Shown piece by piece: positions 45,501-54,000 of a stretch of DNA of 64,000 bases; positions within the stretch are counted from its first letter, which is position 1; each line of letters starts with the position of its first letter. The stretch is from Streptomyces sp. H39-S7 (GTDB lineage: Bacteria > Actinomycetota > Actinomycetes > Streptomycetales > Streptomycetaceae), in contig NZ_JAPVLU010000005.1 of assembly GCF_027158205.1 (NCBI RefSeq), forward strand, positions 125,251 through 189,250, given 5' to 3'. Position numbers and translations under genes: made by a program. The notes beneath the pieces were generated by a model. That model was not told where the DNA came from. It worked only from the letters and a program-made list of their open reading frames with translations, and did no database searches.

Positions 45501-45937
45501 GCGTCACCCCAACTCGTCCGACCGCCATCGATCAGCCGATCAGCGAGCGCGGAGCGCCGCCCGGCAACAATCGCCCGAACCACCTGCCGCCGCACAGCAA
45601 CGGGAGCGTCTTCCAGAGCCGCAACGACCGCATCATCGGAAAGCCGCCCCCGCTCCACAGCCTTGACCGCGACCCCACGCACCACCGCATCCGGATCCGC
45701 GATCCTGACCTGCAGATACCCATGGTCCCGCCCGACCGCAGCAGCGGTAGCAGCCAACCTCCGCTCATAAGCCCCACGCTGCGAAAGCTCCCGCAACACC
45801 CCAGCCAACTCACCCCGCCCCTCAGCCCCCCGCACCCACCGAGCCAACTCCCGCATCCGCGCCGGATAGGCCAACGGCTCCAGGGCCGCGAGGAGTTCGT
45901 CGGCAAGTGATCCGGATTCATGCGGGATAAGGTCCAT
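42506..45937 (-). CDS. large alpha-helical (HEAT/ARM-like) protein of unknown function
   Basis: A 1143-aa soluble protein made almost wholly of amphipathic helices of about 15 residues in tandem pairs, a HEAT/ARM solenoid pattern (e.g. PDAVVRGVAVKAVERGRLSDDAVVAAL, residues about 80-110). It ends with LLRRHADPDVRDGALRLA, a typical HEAT pair. No signal peptide, membrane span or catalytic motif is visible. I do not recognise a named family. Start ATG 45937 has AGGA nine bases upstream; ATG 45946 is in frame. Codons at the 5' end (45500-45900) are less GC-rich than the rest. It borders the polymorphic toxin island on its left and may be a scaffold or defence component, which is speculation. Confidence 0.75.
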   Translation of the reverse strand: MDLIPHESGSLADELLAALEPLAYPARMRELARWVRGAEGRGELAGVLRELSQRGAYERRLAATAAAVGRDHGYLQVRIADPDAVVRGVAVKAVERGRLSDDAVVAALEDAPVAVRRQVVRAIVAGRRSALADRLIDGGRTSWGDAEAARLLAGCGPATVVRLLPELAHAVSGWAVLGLRHPVAVLDEAGRQLEALPETMRGGWWDRRGAGVAAALTAEPERVLELLERLCPGPLPARVLDRIDDLVSAAPGRALRYLLAPERVDALRRGGLKRSTLRRLVRLGAPELADFGRAMSQDHARLAQVLKVVPPSRRNELFDAFTSGQDLSRAAFDPVLLAVLPHARRESEARRMVAQARERGASWLTVLTAVSYLPVEEAVEELTAGTRRPAAEERARAWPLLVRNVARSGEPARVTEVLGALERLRNEQDPVRSAALAALAETHPRLFTDDDAGALGRITTDAIEARDSSRQTHHALRTLAVHLLREHAATGEQGLVGWALSTLERLHGSAGGVDLGRLDEGLRRDQEHEVFEALRPWLEAGADKADHTLTFALTRSLGRRARGMPQLRELLWQAILFGNNATVQQAIEYWLEGSSDRDAEVAAILELEPSAAVLSPVLTVLTEHRTDLLDAVLGDIPPYGRFLVEGAPWMPWIDSSVNRWLPRHQAAAARLLARRADDASLHMHQRTSAISQAAVIPELGADMVRRFISSTSVPLAEAALGALVWTDRPGEALPDLLARVGGERARVAAYAATRATLYVEPSRLRASLHAVLLPEDGAPTKVTGRKEAARLAATRLPPAEAAVLLADAYGRAGQHRDVRAACVAFATGLLDCDPAWDLLEAAASGGSEVRQAVLRAHPLDLAERHRTRYARLVTAVCDSADPETALRGFEALPRWTPWAPDAAEVLVSAVTDLDNRRTWPAAGAALVALAISGPAGPELGNPDNLDDPSGPLARALTSLMAAAGLPGEPDAEPDRDRPARRRVEALAKQLAGHARQASGTARAVAAVVGELLAGSGTFLPEAAQVLANAVDAHAEPEAFTAALVRLARLTEGRPALALRAAEVVHGRLRMAGPAGTSDVLLCAVQELSVADGYSAGLLAVTVTDVGGSHTQWSETWREQLRLLRRHADPDVRDGALRLATSPE

Positions 45938-46004
45938 ACCGCCCATCCTGCCGCCCCGCCCACGGCCCCACCAGCGATTTCCCGTGAGCGACGCATGGCC
46001 ATCC

Positions 46005-46051
46005 CAACGCAAACAGTGCCGACCGACGACCGACGCAAAAAGTCTCCGAAG
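46005..46051. repeat. left copy of island-flanking repeat (degenerate tRNA-Leu 3' end and terminator)
   Basis: 46005-46032 matches 60536-60563 at 25 of 28 bases, and 46033-46051 matches 60582-60600 at 16 of 19. The right copy is the terminator arm and the 3' end of tRNA-Leu(GAG). Here the second terminator arm (18 bp) is missing. Same orientation as the right copy. Confidence 0.7.
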
Positions 46052-46229
46052 ACCGAGCCCGCTACGCCTACGCCTTGGTGCAGCGGACAACGCCGGTGAT
46101 GGTATTAGACGGCTGCCGTAGGTGATCGAACGCATGCGGAATCAGGAGGGGCGTGCATCGGTCGAGCGGGTCGTGTCCTCACCCTGCATGATGTAGGTCC
46201 TGGACACCTGCGACCGGATCGCAGAATAC

Positions 46230-46269
46230 TGGCCTTCTCCAGCCAGATGACTCTGGCTGGAGAAGGCCA
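46230..46269 (-). terminator. perfect 18-bp hairpin downstream of the ankyrin gene
   Basis: Arms 46230-46247 and 46252-46269 are fully complementary around a TGAC loop. It lies about 200 nt past the ankyrin gene stop on the minus strand and probably ends the toxin-immunity transcript; it would also work in the other direction. Confidence 0.7.
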
Positions 46270-46471
46270 CCGAGCCGCTCCTGGCTGGTCAGACAGACAA
46301 AGCCGCCTTCGACGCCGTCGGACGTGCTCCTCATCGGTTGATTTAGAGGTCGGCCCCCTACGCCGCAGGCGATCAACCAGTTGCGAGACGTGCGACTCGC
46401 CGAACCTTAAATCACTATCGCTCCCGATGAAGCGGCCACCCGATAACGCCCCAACTCAGCCCCAAGGCCGC

Positions 46472-47647
46472 TCAATTTATCCGACGGTCGAGCTCCTCAT
46501 AAATATCTACGATCTCATCCTGACCCATACCGATCGGCATCGCTCCCGGACTGCCGTGTGCCAGCTCAAGCAACGCAGCCCTCAAAACTGCAAGCTCATC
46601 AGCAGTAATGCCCAGCGCATGCCAGGGAGCATTAGAGACCGGCTGCGGTTCATCACGGAGGCGTCCTACGAGATCGACAGCGTTATCCGTGCTCCTACCT
46701 GTATGCGCTTCCCATTCCTCACTACCGAGGTCCTTCACAGCGTGCTCGAGCAAGCGTGCCCATCGCTCGAATATGTCGGGGTCGCCCGTGAGCGTGTAAC
46801 CAGTCGCGCGGATACCCATCACGCTGCGAGGGATCGGAGCGTAGTCCAATCCAACGACGCGTTCACCCAGAAGAATCCGGACTCTTTTCCGCTGCCAACC
46901 CTTGGCAAGTTCCCTGGCCGTCGTGCCGTCGCCATTGATCTTGTCGATGTCCGCACCAGCGAGGAGGAGGACGCTCACTACATCTTGTTCATCGCGTTCA
47001 ACCGCATGCATCAGGGCAGTCCGCCCCTCAGCGTCGACCGCATCGACGTCGGCCCCTGCTTGCAGCAACACATCTACGGCGGCGGAATCTCCGCGACGCG
47101 CAGCCAGAACAAGCACAGGCGTACCGTCACCACGTCGCTGGTTCGGATCGTCCCCGGCCCCCACAAGGGCTCGCAGGACCGCAGGCGGCACCCTCAGCGC
47201 CACCGCGCCGACGAGGGACGCCATCGATCCGGGTTGGGGCCGAGCGCCATGAGCAAGCACCATTTGCATAATCTGCAAAGCGGGTGCGTGCGGCATGTGC
47301 CGAACAGCGCTCATGGCGTCAGCAAGAACGTCACTGGGACCAGCTGTTTCCCAATCGACCGCACCCTGTTCCAGCAGCAGCTGAGTAACCGCAGGGTGAC
47401 ATTCTTTAATCGCACGACGCAGCGGCGAGAGAACATACGGATCGGAGGTTCCGATATCTGCTCCACTCTCGAGCAACAGACGCACAATACGCAGGTCCCC
47501 GGTACCAGCCGAAAAGGCCAGAGCTGAACCCTGAGTGCGACCCAACGAAGCATTCGGATCAGCGCCGAGGGCGAGGGACCGCTCGACACCAGGAACATCG
47601 CTGGCCTTTATGGCATCAAGTAGCCTCCGCGACGCCTCAATGTTCAT
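46472..47647 (-). CDS. ankyrin-repeat protein, probable immunity protein of the RHS toxin
   Basis: A 391-aa cytosolic protein. Ankyrin repeats fill residues 10-260, with clear units GSALAFSAGTGDLRIVRLLLESGAD, TPVLVLAARRGDSAAVDVLLQAGAD and TALMHAVERDEQDVVSVLLLAGAD. A separate helical domain of about 110 residues follows (DPDIFERWARLLEHAVKDLG onwards). It begins 56 nt after the RHS toxin stop, in the usual immunity position of polymorphic toxin loci, and ankyrin proteins are a known immunity class. ATG 47647 has GGAA nine bases upstream. Codon use is markedly less GC-rich than its neighbours, matching the toxin tip, so the pair probably arrived together. Confidence 0.8.
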   Translation of the reverse strand: MNIEASRRLLDAIKASDVPGVERSLALGADPNASLGRTQGSALAFSAGTGDLRIVRLLLESGADIGTSDPYVLSPLRRAIKECHPAVTQLLLEQGAVDWETAGPSDVLADAMSAVRHMPHAPALQIMQMVLAHGARPQPGSMASLVGAVALRVPPAVLRALVGAGDDPNQRRGDGTPVLVLAARRGDSAAVDVLLQAGADVDAVDAEGRTALMHAVERDEQDVVSVLLLAGADIDKINGDGTTARELAKGWQRKRVRILLGERVVGLDYAPIPRSVMGIRATGYTLTGDPDIFERWARLLEHAVKDLGSEEWEAHTGRSTDNAVDLVGRLRDEPQPVSNAPWHALGITADELAVLRAALLELAHGSPGAMPIGMGQDEIVDIYEELDRRIN

Positions 47648-47703
47648 GAGCAAGAATTCCGCAGGTAGTCATCGCTTCCCAATCAGACAGACAGACAGAG
47701 CAT

Positions 47704-48048
47704 TTACCTATTGGCTTCTGCGTCGAAGTAGTCTTGAGGTTTTTTCCCTCCAGCAACCCCTGGCCTGAAGTAGGTCGTTATCTTATTGCCCGTACGCATA
47801 CCAACACGACCTTGCGAATCCAAACGGATAATTGTCGTCTGCCCGTTGAGAGTCCGCCGGGTCTCCTGGACACCGACTGGGCAGGTATCACTGCACATCA
47901 GCTTCTTCGCATCGTCCACCATTTTTTCAAATCCACCGTCATAGTCATATTCCGGCATGTCTGGCGTACGGGTTGGATTGCCCTCGTCATCGTGACCCAG
48001 CACGTGTTTGTCATATTTCTCGTCTGCCACACCCGGACCAAAGTCGCA
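47704..48048 (-). other. C-terminal toxin domain of the RHS protein (region within the gene)
   Basis: The last 114 codons after the HINT Asn. Visible features are KYDKHVLGHD at residues 2205-2214 (H2209 and H2213), a helical middle, and a beta-rich end GRVGMRTGNKITTYFRP (2274-2290). This order resembles BECR-fold RNase toxins of polymorphic systems, in which an N-terminal His pair and a C-terminal T/F/R-P segment shape the active site (inference). Base composition falls here compared with the RHS body, the usual mark of an exchangeable toxin cassette. Confidence 0.6.
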
Positions 48049-51000
48049 GTTGTGAACGAGGACCGGAGCGGCGCCTGCGAGCACATAGTACGTGTGGACG
48101 CCGCTGATGGTGAGGTCATGCGTGCGCTGGCGCTTGTCGAAGTGGCGGACCCCTTCGACGGTGACTCGGTCACCCTTAGGGGTGTGGAGGGTCATGCCGG
48201 GCTTGAGGTCGCCGGCGTTCATCCACTTTGCTTCGGACTCCACCCAGAAGGGGTGGGTGGTGGTGGCGACGATCGCCGCCGCGTCGGTGGTCGTGGTCTT
48301 GACGGTGAGGTCGACGAAGTGCTTGTCGTCCTCGGTCGTGATGGTGGCGACGACCTCGCGGGTGGTGGACTTGCCCGTGTCGGGGTCGGTGGTGGTGACC
48401 GTGTCCCCGAGGGCTACTTGTTCAATCGGCTTGGAGGTGCCGTCACTCAGCAGTACCAGGGTTCCGGGTAGGAAGCTGTGGGTGCATTCAGGTTCCTTGC
48501 TGAGTAGCTCCTTCCCCTTGGCTACGGCGACCTTGGCTTTCTCACGGGCTATCTTGAGAGCGTCTTTCGCCTTGCCGAGGGTCTTGGATGCCTTGCCGAT
48601 GTCGCGGATGCCGCTGATGAGGTCGCCGACCAGGCCCACGACCTTCTTGGCGAGCTTGATGCCCTTGGCCCATTTCCATGGGGTGCCGTACTTCGCAAGA
48701 ATCTTGCCCGCGATGCCGCCGGCGAAGCTGCCTGCGACGTTGAGGAGGGTCTCTCCGCAGGCCCCGAGGTCTCCGCTCGAGAAACAGTCCAAGGCCGCGT
48801 CGATACCGATGAGATCCCTGACAATGGCGATCAGGATCTTTACGGCTTGCTTGACCTGGTGCTTCTTGTTGTTGAGGTTCGTCTGAGCGACGTCTACGTC
48901 CTGCTGGGCCTTGGACTCGGTGTCCTTCGCCGGAGCGCAGACGCCGACGGTGCCCGCGCAGGGGTCCTGTGAGCCTGTGCAGAAGGGTGCGAAGGTGCAG
49001 GTTCCGGTGGGGTCGGAGAAGGTCACCGGTGAGTTGTGCGAGTAGGAGTACGCATTCATCTGCTCGGGCTGGGAGTAGTCGATGATGGGGTCGACTGACA
49101 TGAACTTGCCGATATCGGCGTCATACTCCCGGGCGCCGAGGTGCGTGAGCCCGCTCTGGGTGTCCTTGGTGCCGCCGACGAAGCCCTTTTCGCCGGGCCA
49201 GGTGCCGGTGGGCGTCCCGCGGTCTGCCCCATAGGGGTCGAAGCGGCGTTGGCTGACGACTCCGGTGGTGGAGTTGATGGCAAGGCTGCTGGTGCCCTGG
49301 TGGTCGGAGGCGAGGAAGGACAGGTCGCCGTTGTTCTGGCGCACCGCGATGGATTCGCCGGCGAAGGAGTAGTAGCGGGTCGCTTCCACGGTGTTGCCGC
49401 CGGTGGGCAGGCGCAGTTCCATGCCCGGCAGGTAGACGGTGGTGGCGCTCGCGTCGCGGCGCAGGACGCGGCTGCCGTCCGCGTCGTAGAGGTAGGTGGT
49501 TTCCGTGCCGTCGGCCTCGGCGGTCTTGGTCAGTTCGCCCTGGTCGTTCCACTCCAGGGACTGGGCGTTGCCGCCGGTGGTGCGGGTAGTGGTGTTGCCG
49601 GCGTCGTCGTAGCCGTAGGTGGACTTGGACTCTCCGGTGGGCTTCTTCTCGGTGAGAGTGGTGACCGCGTGGGGCCCGGCACCGTTCTCGCCGTAGGTGT
49701 ACGTGCGCGAAACGTCCTTGGAGGCATCCAGCGAGATGTTGTGGTCGACGTCCTTGGTGCGGTTGCCGATGGAGTCCGTCGTGTAGGACTTCCAGTACGC
49801 GGCCGGGCCTCCCAGCGCGCTGCTGCCGGGAGCGGCGGCGCAAGCGGTGGGGGTGCTGGCCGGAGTGTCGGCGCCCACCTGTCCGCCGACGGTGCCGGAG
49901 CCGGTTGCGGTCGCCGCGGTGGCGGCCGGGGTCCACGCCTCGGACAGGCGCTGGCCGCTGTCGTAGGCGAAGCACTGGACATCGGGGTTGGCACCCGCGG
50001 TGTCCGAGATCGACAGGACGTTGCCGGCCTGGTCGTAGGCGTACTGCGAGGCCTTCACCGCACCGGTGACACCGGAGATGTCCGTCTTGGAGCTGGTGAG
50101 GCGGTCGGTGCCCTTCTCATAGGCGAAGGTCTGCTGGACCTTCTTGCTGCTGCCGCCCGTGGACAGCGTCAGGCCCTTGAGCTGGCTGGTGGGCGTGTAG
50201 AGGGCTTGGGTGACGTAGGTGGACGCGCTCGTCATGGCGTTCGGGCGCTGCAGCTCGTCGTAGCCGTAGGCGATCGCCTCGCTGGGCAGAGCGCCCGCGG
50301 CGGGCATGCCCGTGCTCTGGACGGTGCCATCCCGGTTGTAGCCGGTGGTGAAGGAGTAGGTGCCCTTCAGGGCGCCTTGTGCTGCGGGCACGGCGTAGTC
50401 GGTGCGCAGCGGGCGGTAGAAGGCGTCGGTGCTCTGGACGATGGTGGCGAAGTACTCGGTGGCGCTGGTGTAGCGCAGGGTGGCCCAGGCCTGCCCGAGG
50501 CGGCCGGCCTTGTCGTAGCGGGTCTCGGTGAGTTTGGTGCCGGTGGTCGGGTCGCCGTTCCAGGTGGTGAGGGTGCGTCCCAGCTTGTCGTAGACCGACG
50601 AGGTCTTCTTGCCACGGGCGTCGACCGTCGAGATCGGGCGGTCGAGTCCGTCGTACACGGTGGTCGCGGTGCCCGCGTCCGGGTCGACGGTCTTGGTCTG
50701 ACGGCCGAGCTGGTCGTACTCGAAGCTCCAGGTGTGGTTCTGGGCGTCGGTGACGGTGTTCGACTGGCCGCTGGGCGTGTACGTGTACTTGGTGGTGTCG
50801 TACTGCGCTCCGGGCGAGCCGGGGAGCGGTGCGTCGCTGTGGTAGTGGCGCAGTTCGGTGGTGCGGCCCTGGGCGTCGGCGATGCTGGTGGTCGGCATCT
50901 GGCCGGTGGGCGGGTCGACGTGGGTGCGTTCCCCGTCGTAGGTGGTGGTGGTGCGCCATTGCTCGACGCCGGCCACCTGGAAGATATCGGCGGTGGTACG

Positions 51001-54000
51001 TCCGAGGCCGTCGTACTCGGCAAGGCTCTGAGCCCCGACCGCGCCGTTGGCGACGAGCAGCAGTTCGTCGGAGGGGGTGCCGGCGGCGTTGTAGGTGTCG
51101 TTGGTCTTCTTCGGCTTGCCGATGCCGTTGTAGAAGACGTCTCCGACCATGCGGGTGCCGCCGGGGCCCTCGGTCTGCTTCTGGCGTGGGCGCAGCAGGC
51201 TGTCGTAGAGCTGGTATTCGACGCCGTAGTTGCCGCCGTTGTCGATCTTCTCGGTCTTGATCGCGGTGGGCTTGTCGCGCCGGATGTTGTAGGTGTACTT
51301 GATGCTCGGGGTGGAGGTCTTGGCGCGGTCAGCCAGCCATACCGAGGTCAGGCGGCCCAGCGCGTCGTAGGCCAGGTCGGTGCGCTTGCCGTTGGGGTCG
51401 GTCTGGCCCGACGAGACGCCCCAGGCCTGGACGTAGTCGGTGGTGGTGATGTGGCCCAGCGCGTTGGTGTTCTTGGCCTGCGAGATCAGGCCGTTGAGAT
51501 CGGTGTACGCGGTGGCCGTGGTCGCGTCCCCGGCATCGGTCTGCGAGGTCGGGCGGCCGAACGTGTCGTACGCGGTGATGCCGGTGACCTGGTAGGTGGC
51601 GGTGGTGCCGTCGTGGGCGGTCAACCGCTCGGTCTTGACCGCGTTGTTCTGGCCGTCGTACGTGGTGCGTTCGTCCGCCAGAACCTGGGTTTTCCGGTTC
51701 GGGGTGGCGGCGCAGGTGACGGTGACGGCTTCGCTGCGGGAGACGAGTTCGTAGATGTTCCTGGCCGGGTCGTCGGCGTACCACAGCCGGGTGCACCGGT
51801 CGTCCGCGCTGACCTGGGGGTCACCGAGGTCCTCGGTGTACTGGAGCCGGCCGTTGGGCACCGAGGTGTCGTACGTGGAGGACGACTTGGTGGCCTGCCA
51901 GGTGTTGTCGGACTTCTGGGTGTAGCCGCGCGACAAACCCGCCTTGACCAGGGTGGCCTTGTTCGTGCCCCAGGTCCTGGTCTGGGTGGCGGTGTCGTAC
52001 TTCCACGGCTCGGAGATCGTCTTGGCGATGACCTTGCCGCCGGTGGCGTTGTCGTAGGTCTGTGCCTCGATCTCGAAGCCCGTGAACTCCTTGTCCCCGG
52101 TGTATTCGGTGCCGGTGGAGTCCGTCACCTTCTCACTGCGGGTGCCGCCGCCGGGGAGTTTGTCGCCGTCCAGTCCCTGCAGGTAGGTGTAGTTCAGCCG
52201 GGTCGCGGGGGTCTGGCCGTTTCCGCTGGTGACGGTGACCTTGCCGTAGCCCTGCCACTGCCCCCAGGTCAGGAACTTGTCGTCGGTGATGCCGTTCGGC
52301 TCGGCGTGCCGCCAGCCGGCGTTGCCCTGGTAGTCGTAGTGGGTGACCAGGTCGTCACCACCGCCGGTGCGGTCGGTCTCGATGACCTCCTGGACGACGT
52401 ACTTGTGGAACCAGTCCGTCCTGGGCTCGATGGTGCCCGGCGGGGCCCACACCACGGGGTAGCAGCGCTTGGTGGACTCTCCGGGCTTGGGCAGCGCGGT
52501 GGCGGTGCACTCCGTCGGCGCGTAGGTGACGTCCAGTTGCGCCCCGGTCTCACTGACGACCGTGGCCAGGCGGAAGCGGTGAATGGCGTCGGTGTTGTCG
52601 GTGTCGCTGTCGACCCGGTTCTTCAGGTGCACGCCGCCGAGTTCCAGCGAGGGCAGCTTCTCGCTGCCACCACCGGCCTTTCCCTCGTGGTCGATCTTGG
52701 AGAGCCACAGGGTCTTCGTGGCGTCCCCGTTGTCGGTGAAGGTGTGGGTGAGGGTCCAGGCATCCACATCGCCGTAGGCGTCCACGGCGGGGCCGGTGCT
52801 CATCTGGGCGGTGATACCGGTCAGCCGCTTGGTCGTCCAGAAGGTCTGGCTGGCCTGGCTGAGAGTGCACTTGGTGCCGACCCTGCAGGACTGGTCGACC
52901 GGGGTGTCCGGCCAGTTGGCCGCGTTGGCGGTGGTGAACTTGGCGGGGGCGCAGTCGAAGGTGTCGGTCGGCAGGCAGCGCTCTGCGGTGTTGAAGACCA
53001 CGCGGGCCGGGGCTTTGGCGTAGGCGGCGTCGGCGCGCTGGCCGTAGTCGATGTGCTTGAGGTAGCCACCCCGGGTGTAACTGGTGCCGTTGACGTCCGT
53101 CTTGCCGTTCAGCGCGTAGGCGTTGGCTTCCTTGCCGTAGAAGTAGGACATGGCATTGCCGTGGGTGTCCTTGACGAAGTCGAGGTTCCACCGCCAGGCC
53201 TGGTCGCAGTGCGCGCTGGTGAAGGTGGCGTTGTAGCAGGGCTCGCCCGAGTCATCGCCGAAGATCGGTGCGGTCCAGGCCGACCCTGTCTCTTCCTTGC
53301 CGGCGCTCCAGCCGGGCAGGCGGTTGAGACCGAAGTAGTACTCGGTGCCGTCGGTCGTAGTGATCTTCCAGTGCTCGCCGTCGTTGTCACCGTTGCCGGT
53401 GACGGTGTCGGCGTTGCTGAGCTGTTCGATCTTCGAGCCGTTTTCGGAGGCGAAGTGCCACTTGCCGGTCTTGTCGTCCTTGACGAGCTCACCGGACGAG
53501 TCGCCGAGCATCACCGTGGCGTTGTCGAAGGCCCAGCACTGCTCGCCGGAGGCAGCGTGCCCGTCGTCCGCACAGGGCTTGTAGGAGCGCTCGACATATC
53601 CCGGCTCGTAGGCGAAGCCCTCACCGACCCAGGACCCCTGGTTGTTGGTGGCCGACGTGCGGCCGTCAGCGGACTGCGAGGTGTAGCCCAGGCCGACCGT
53701 GGGCGTCAGACCACCCGGGGTCGGAACCACCCGCAGCGGATAGTTCCAGGAGAATCCGCCGGAGGAGTTGGCCACCGACCAGCTCGCCGACGGGGCCAGC
53801 GAAGTGGCCTTGTAGTCGCCCTTCGAGGACGAACTGTCGGCGGCCAACGCGTACACGGCCGGCGCGGCCTTCGCCGTGCGGGCATTCGCCGTCGGAGTAT
53901 TCGCCGTCCGGGTGCTCGCCGCCACAGCGGTCGGCGCCGCGGCCACCGTTGCGCTCACGGTCAGCGCGGCGGTGTCATTGGTCGAGGCGATGGCCGTGGA

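Larger units (their letters stand above)
45938..46471. other. left edge of the toxin island, no gene
   Basis: Between the start of the HEAT-type gene and the end of the ankyrin gene lie 534 bp of lower GC without a supported gene. It holds the left copy of the tRNA-Leu-derived direct repeat (46005-46051) and a perfect hairpin (46230-46269). A 65-codon frame on the minus strand (46179-46376) has no recognisable homology. Confidence 0.6.

Noticed and set aside
42839..45910. A 1023-codon open frame on the plus strand opposite the HEAT-type gene
   Set aside because: Arg/Gln/Pro-rich sequence with no recognisable fold, whereas the minus-strand frame has regular amphipathic helices and a ribosome site.
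46179..46376. A 65-codon minus-strand frame as a transposase remnant
   Set aside because: No recognisable transposase motif, terminal repeats or target duplication.
46247..47527. A 426-codon plus-strand frame opposite the ankyrin gene
   Set aside because: No domain or ribosome site; ankyrin repeats on the minus strand are unmistakable.
48049..48486. HINT region taken as a self-splicing intein
   Set aside because: Only a toxin tip follows and the position after an RHS core is that of PT-HINT processing domains; splicing would leave no sensible C-extein.
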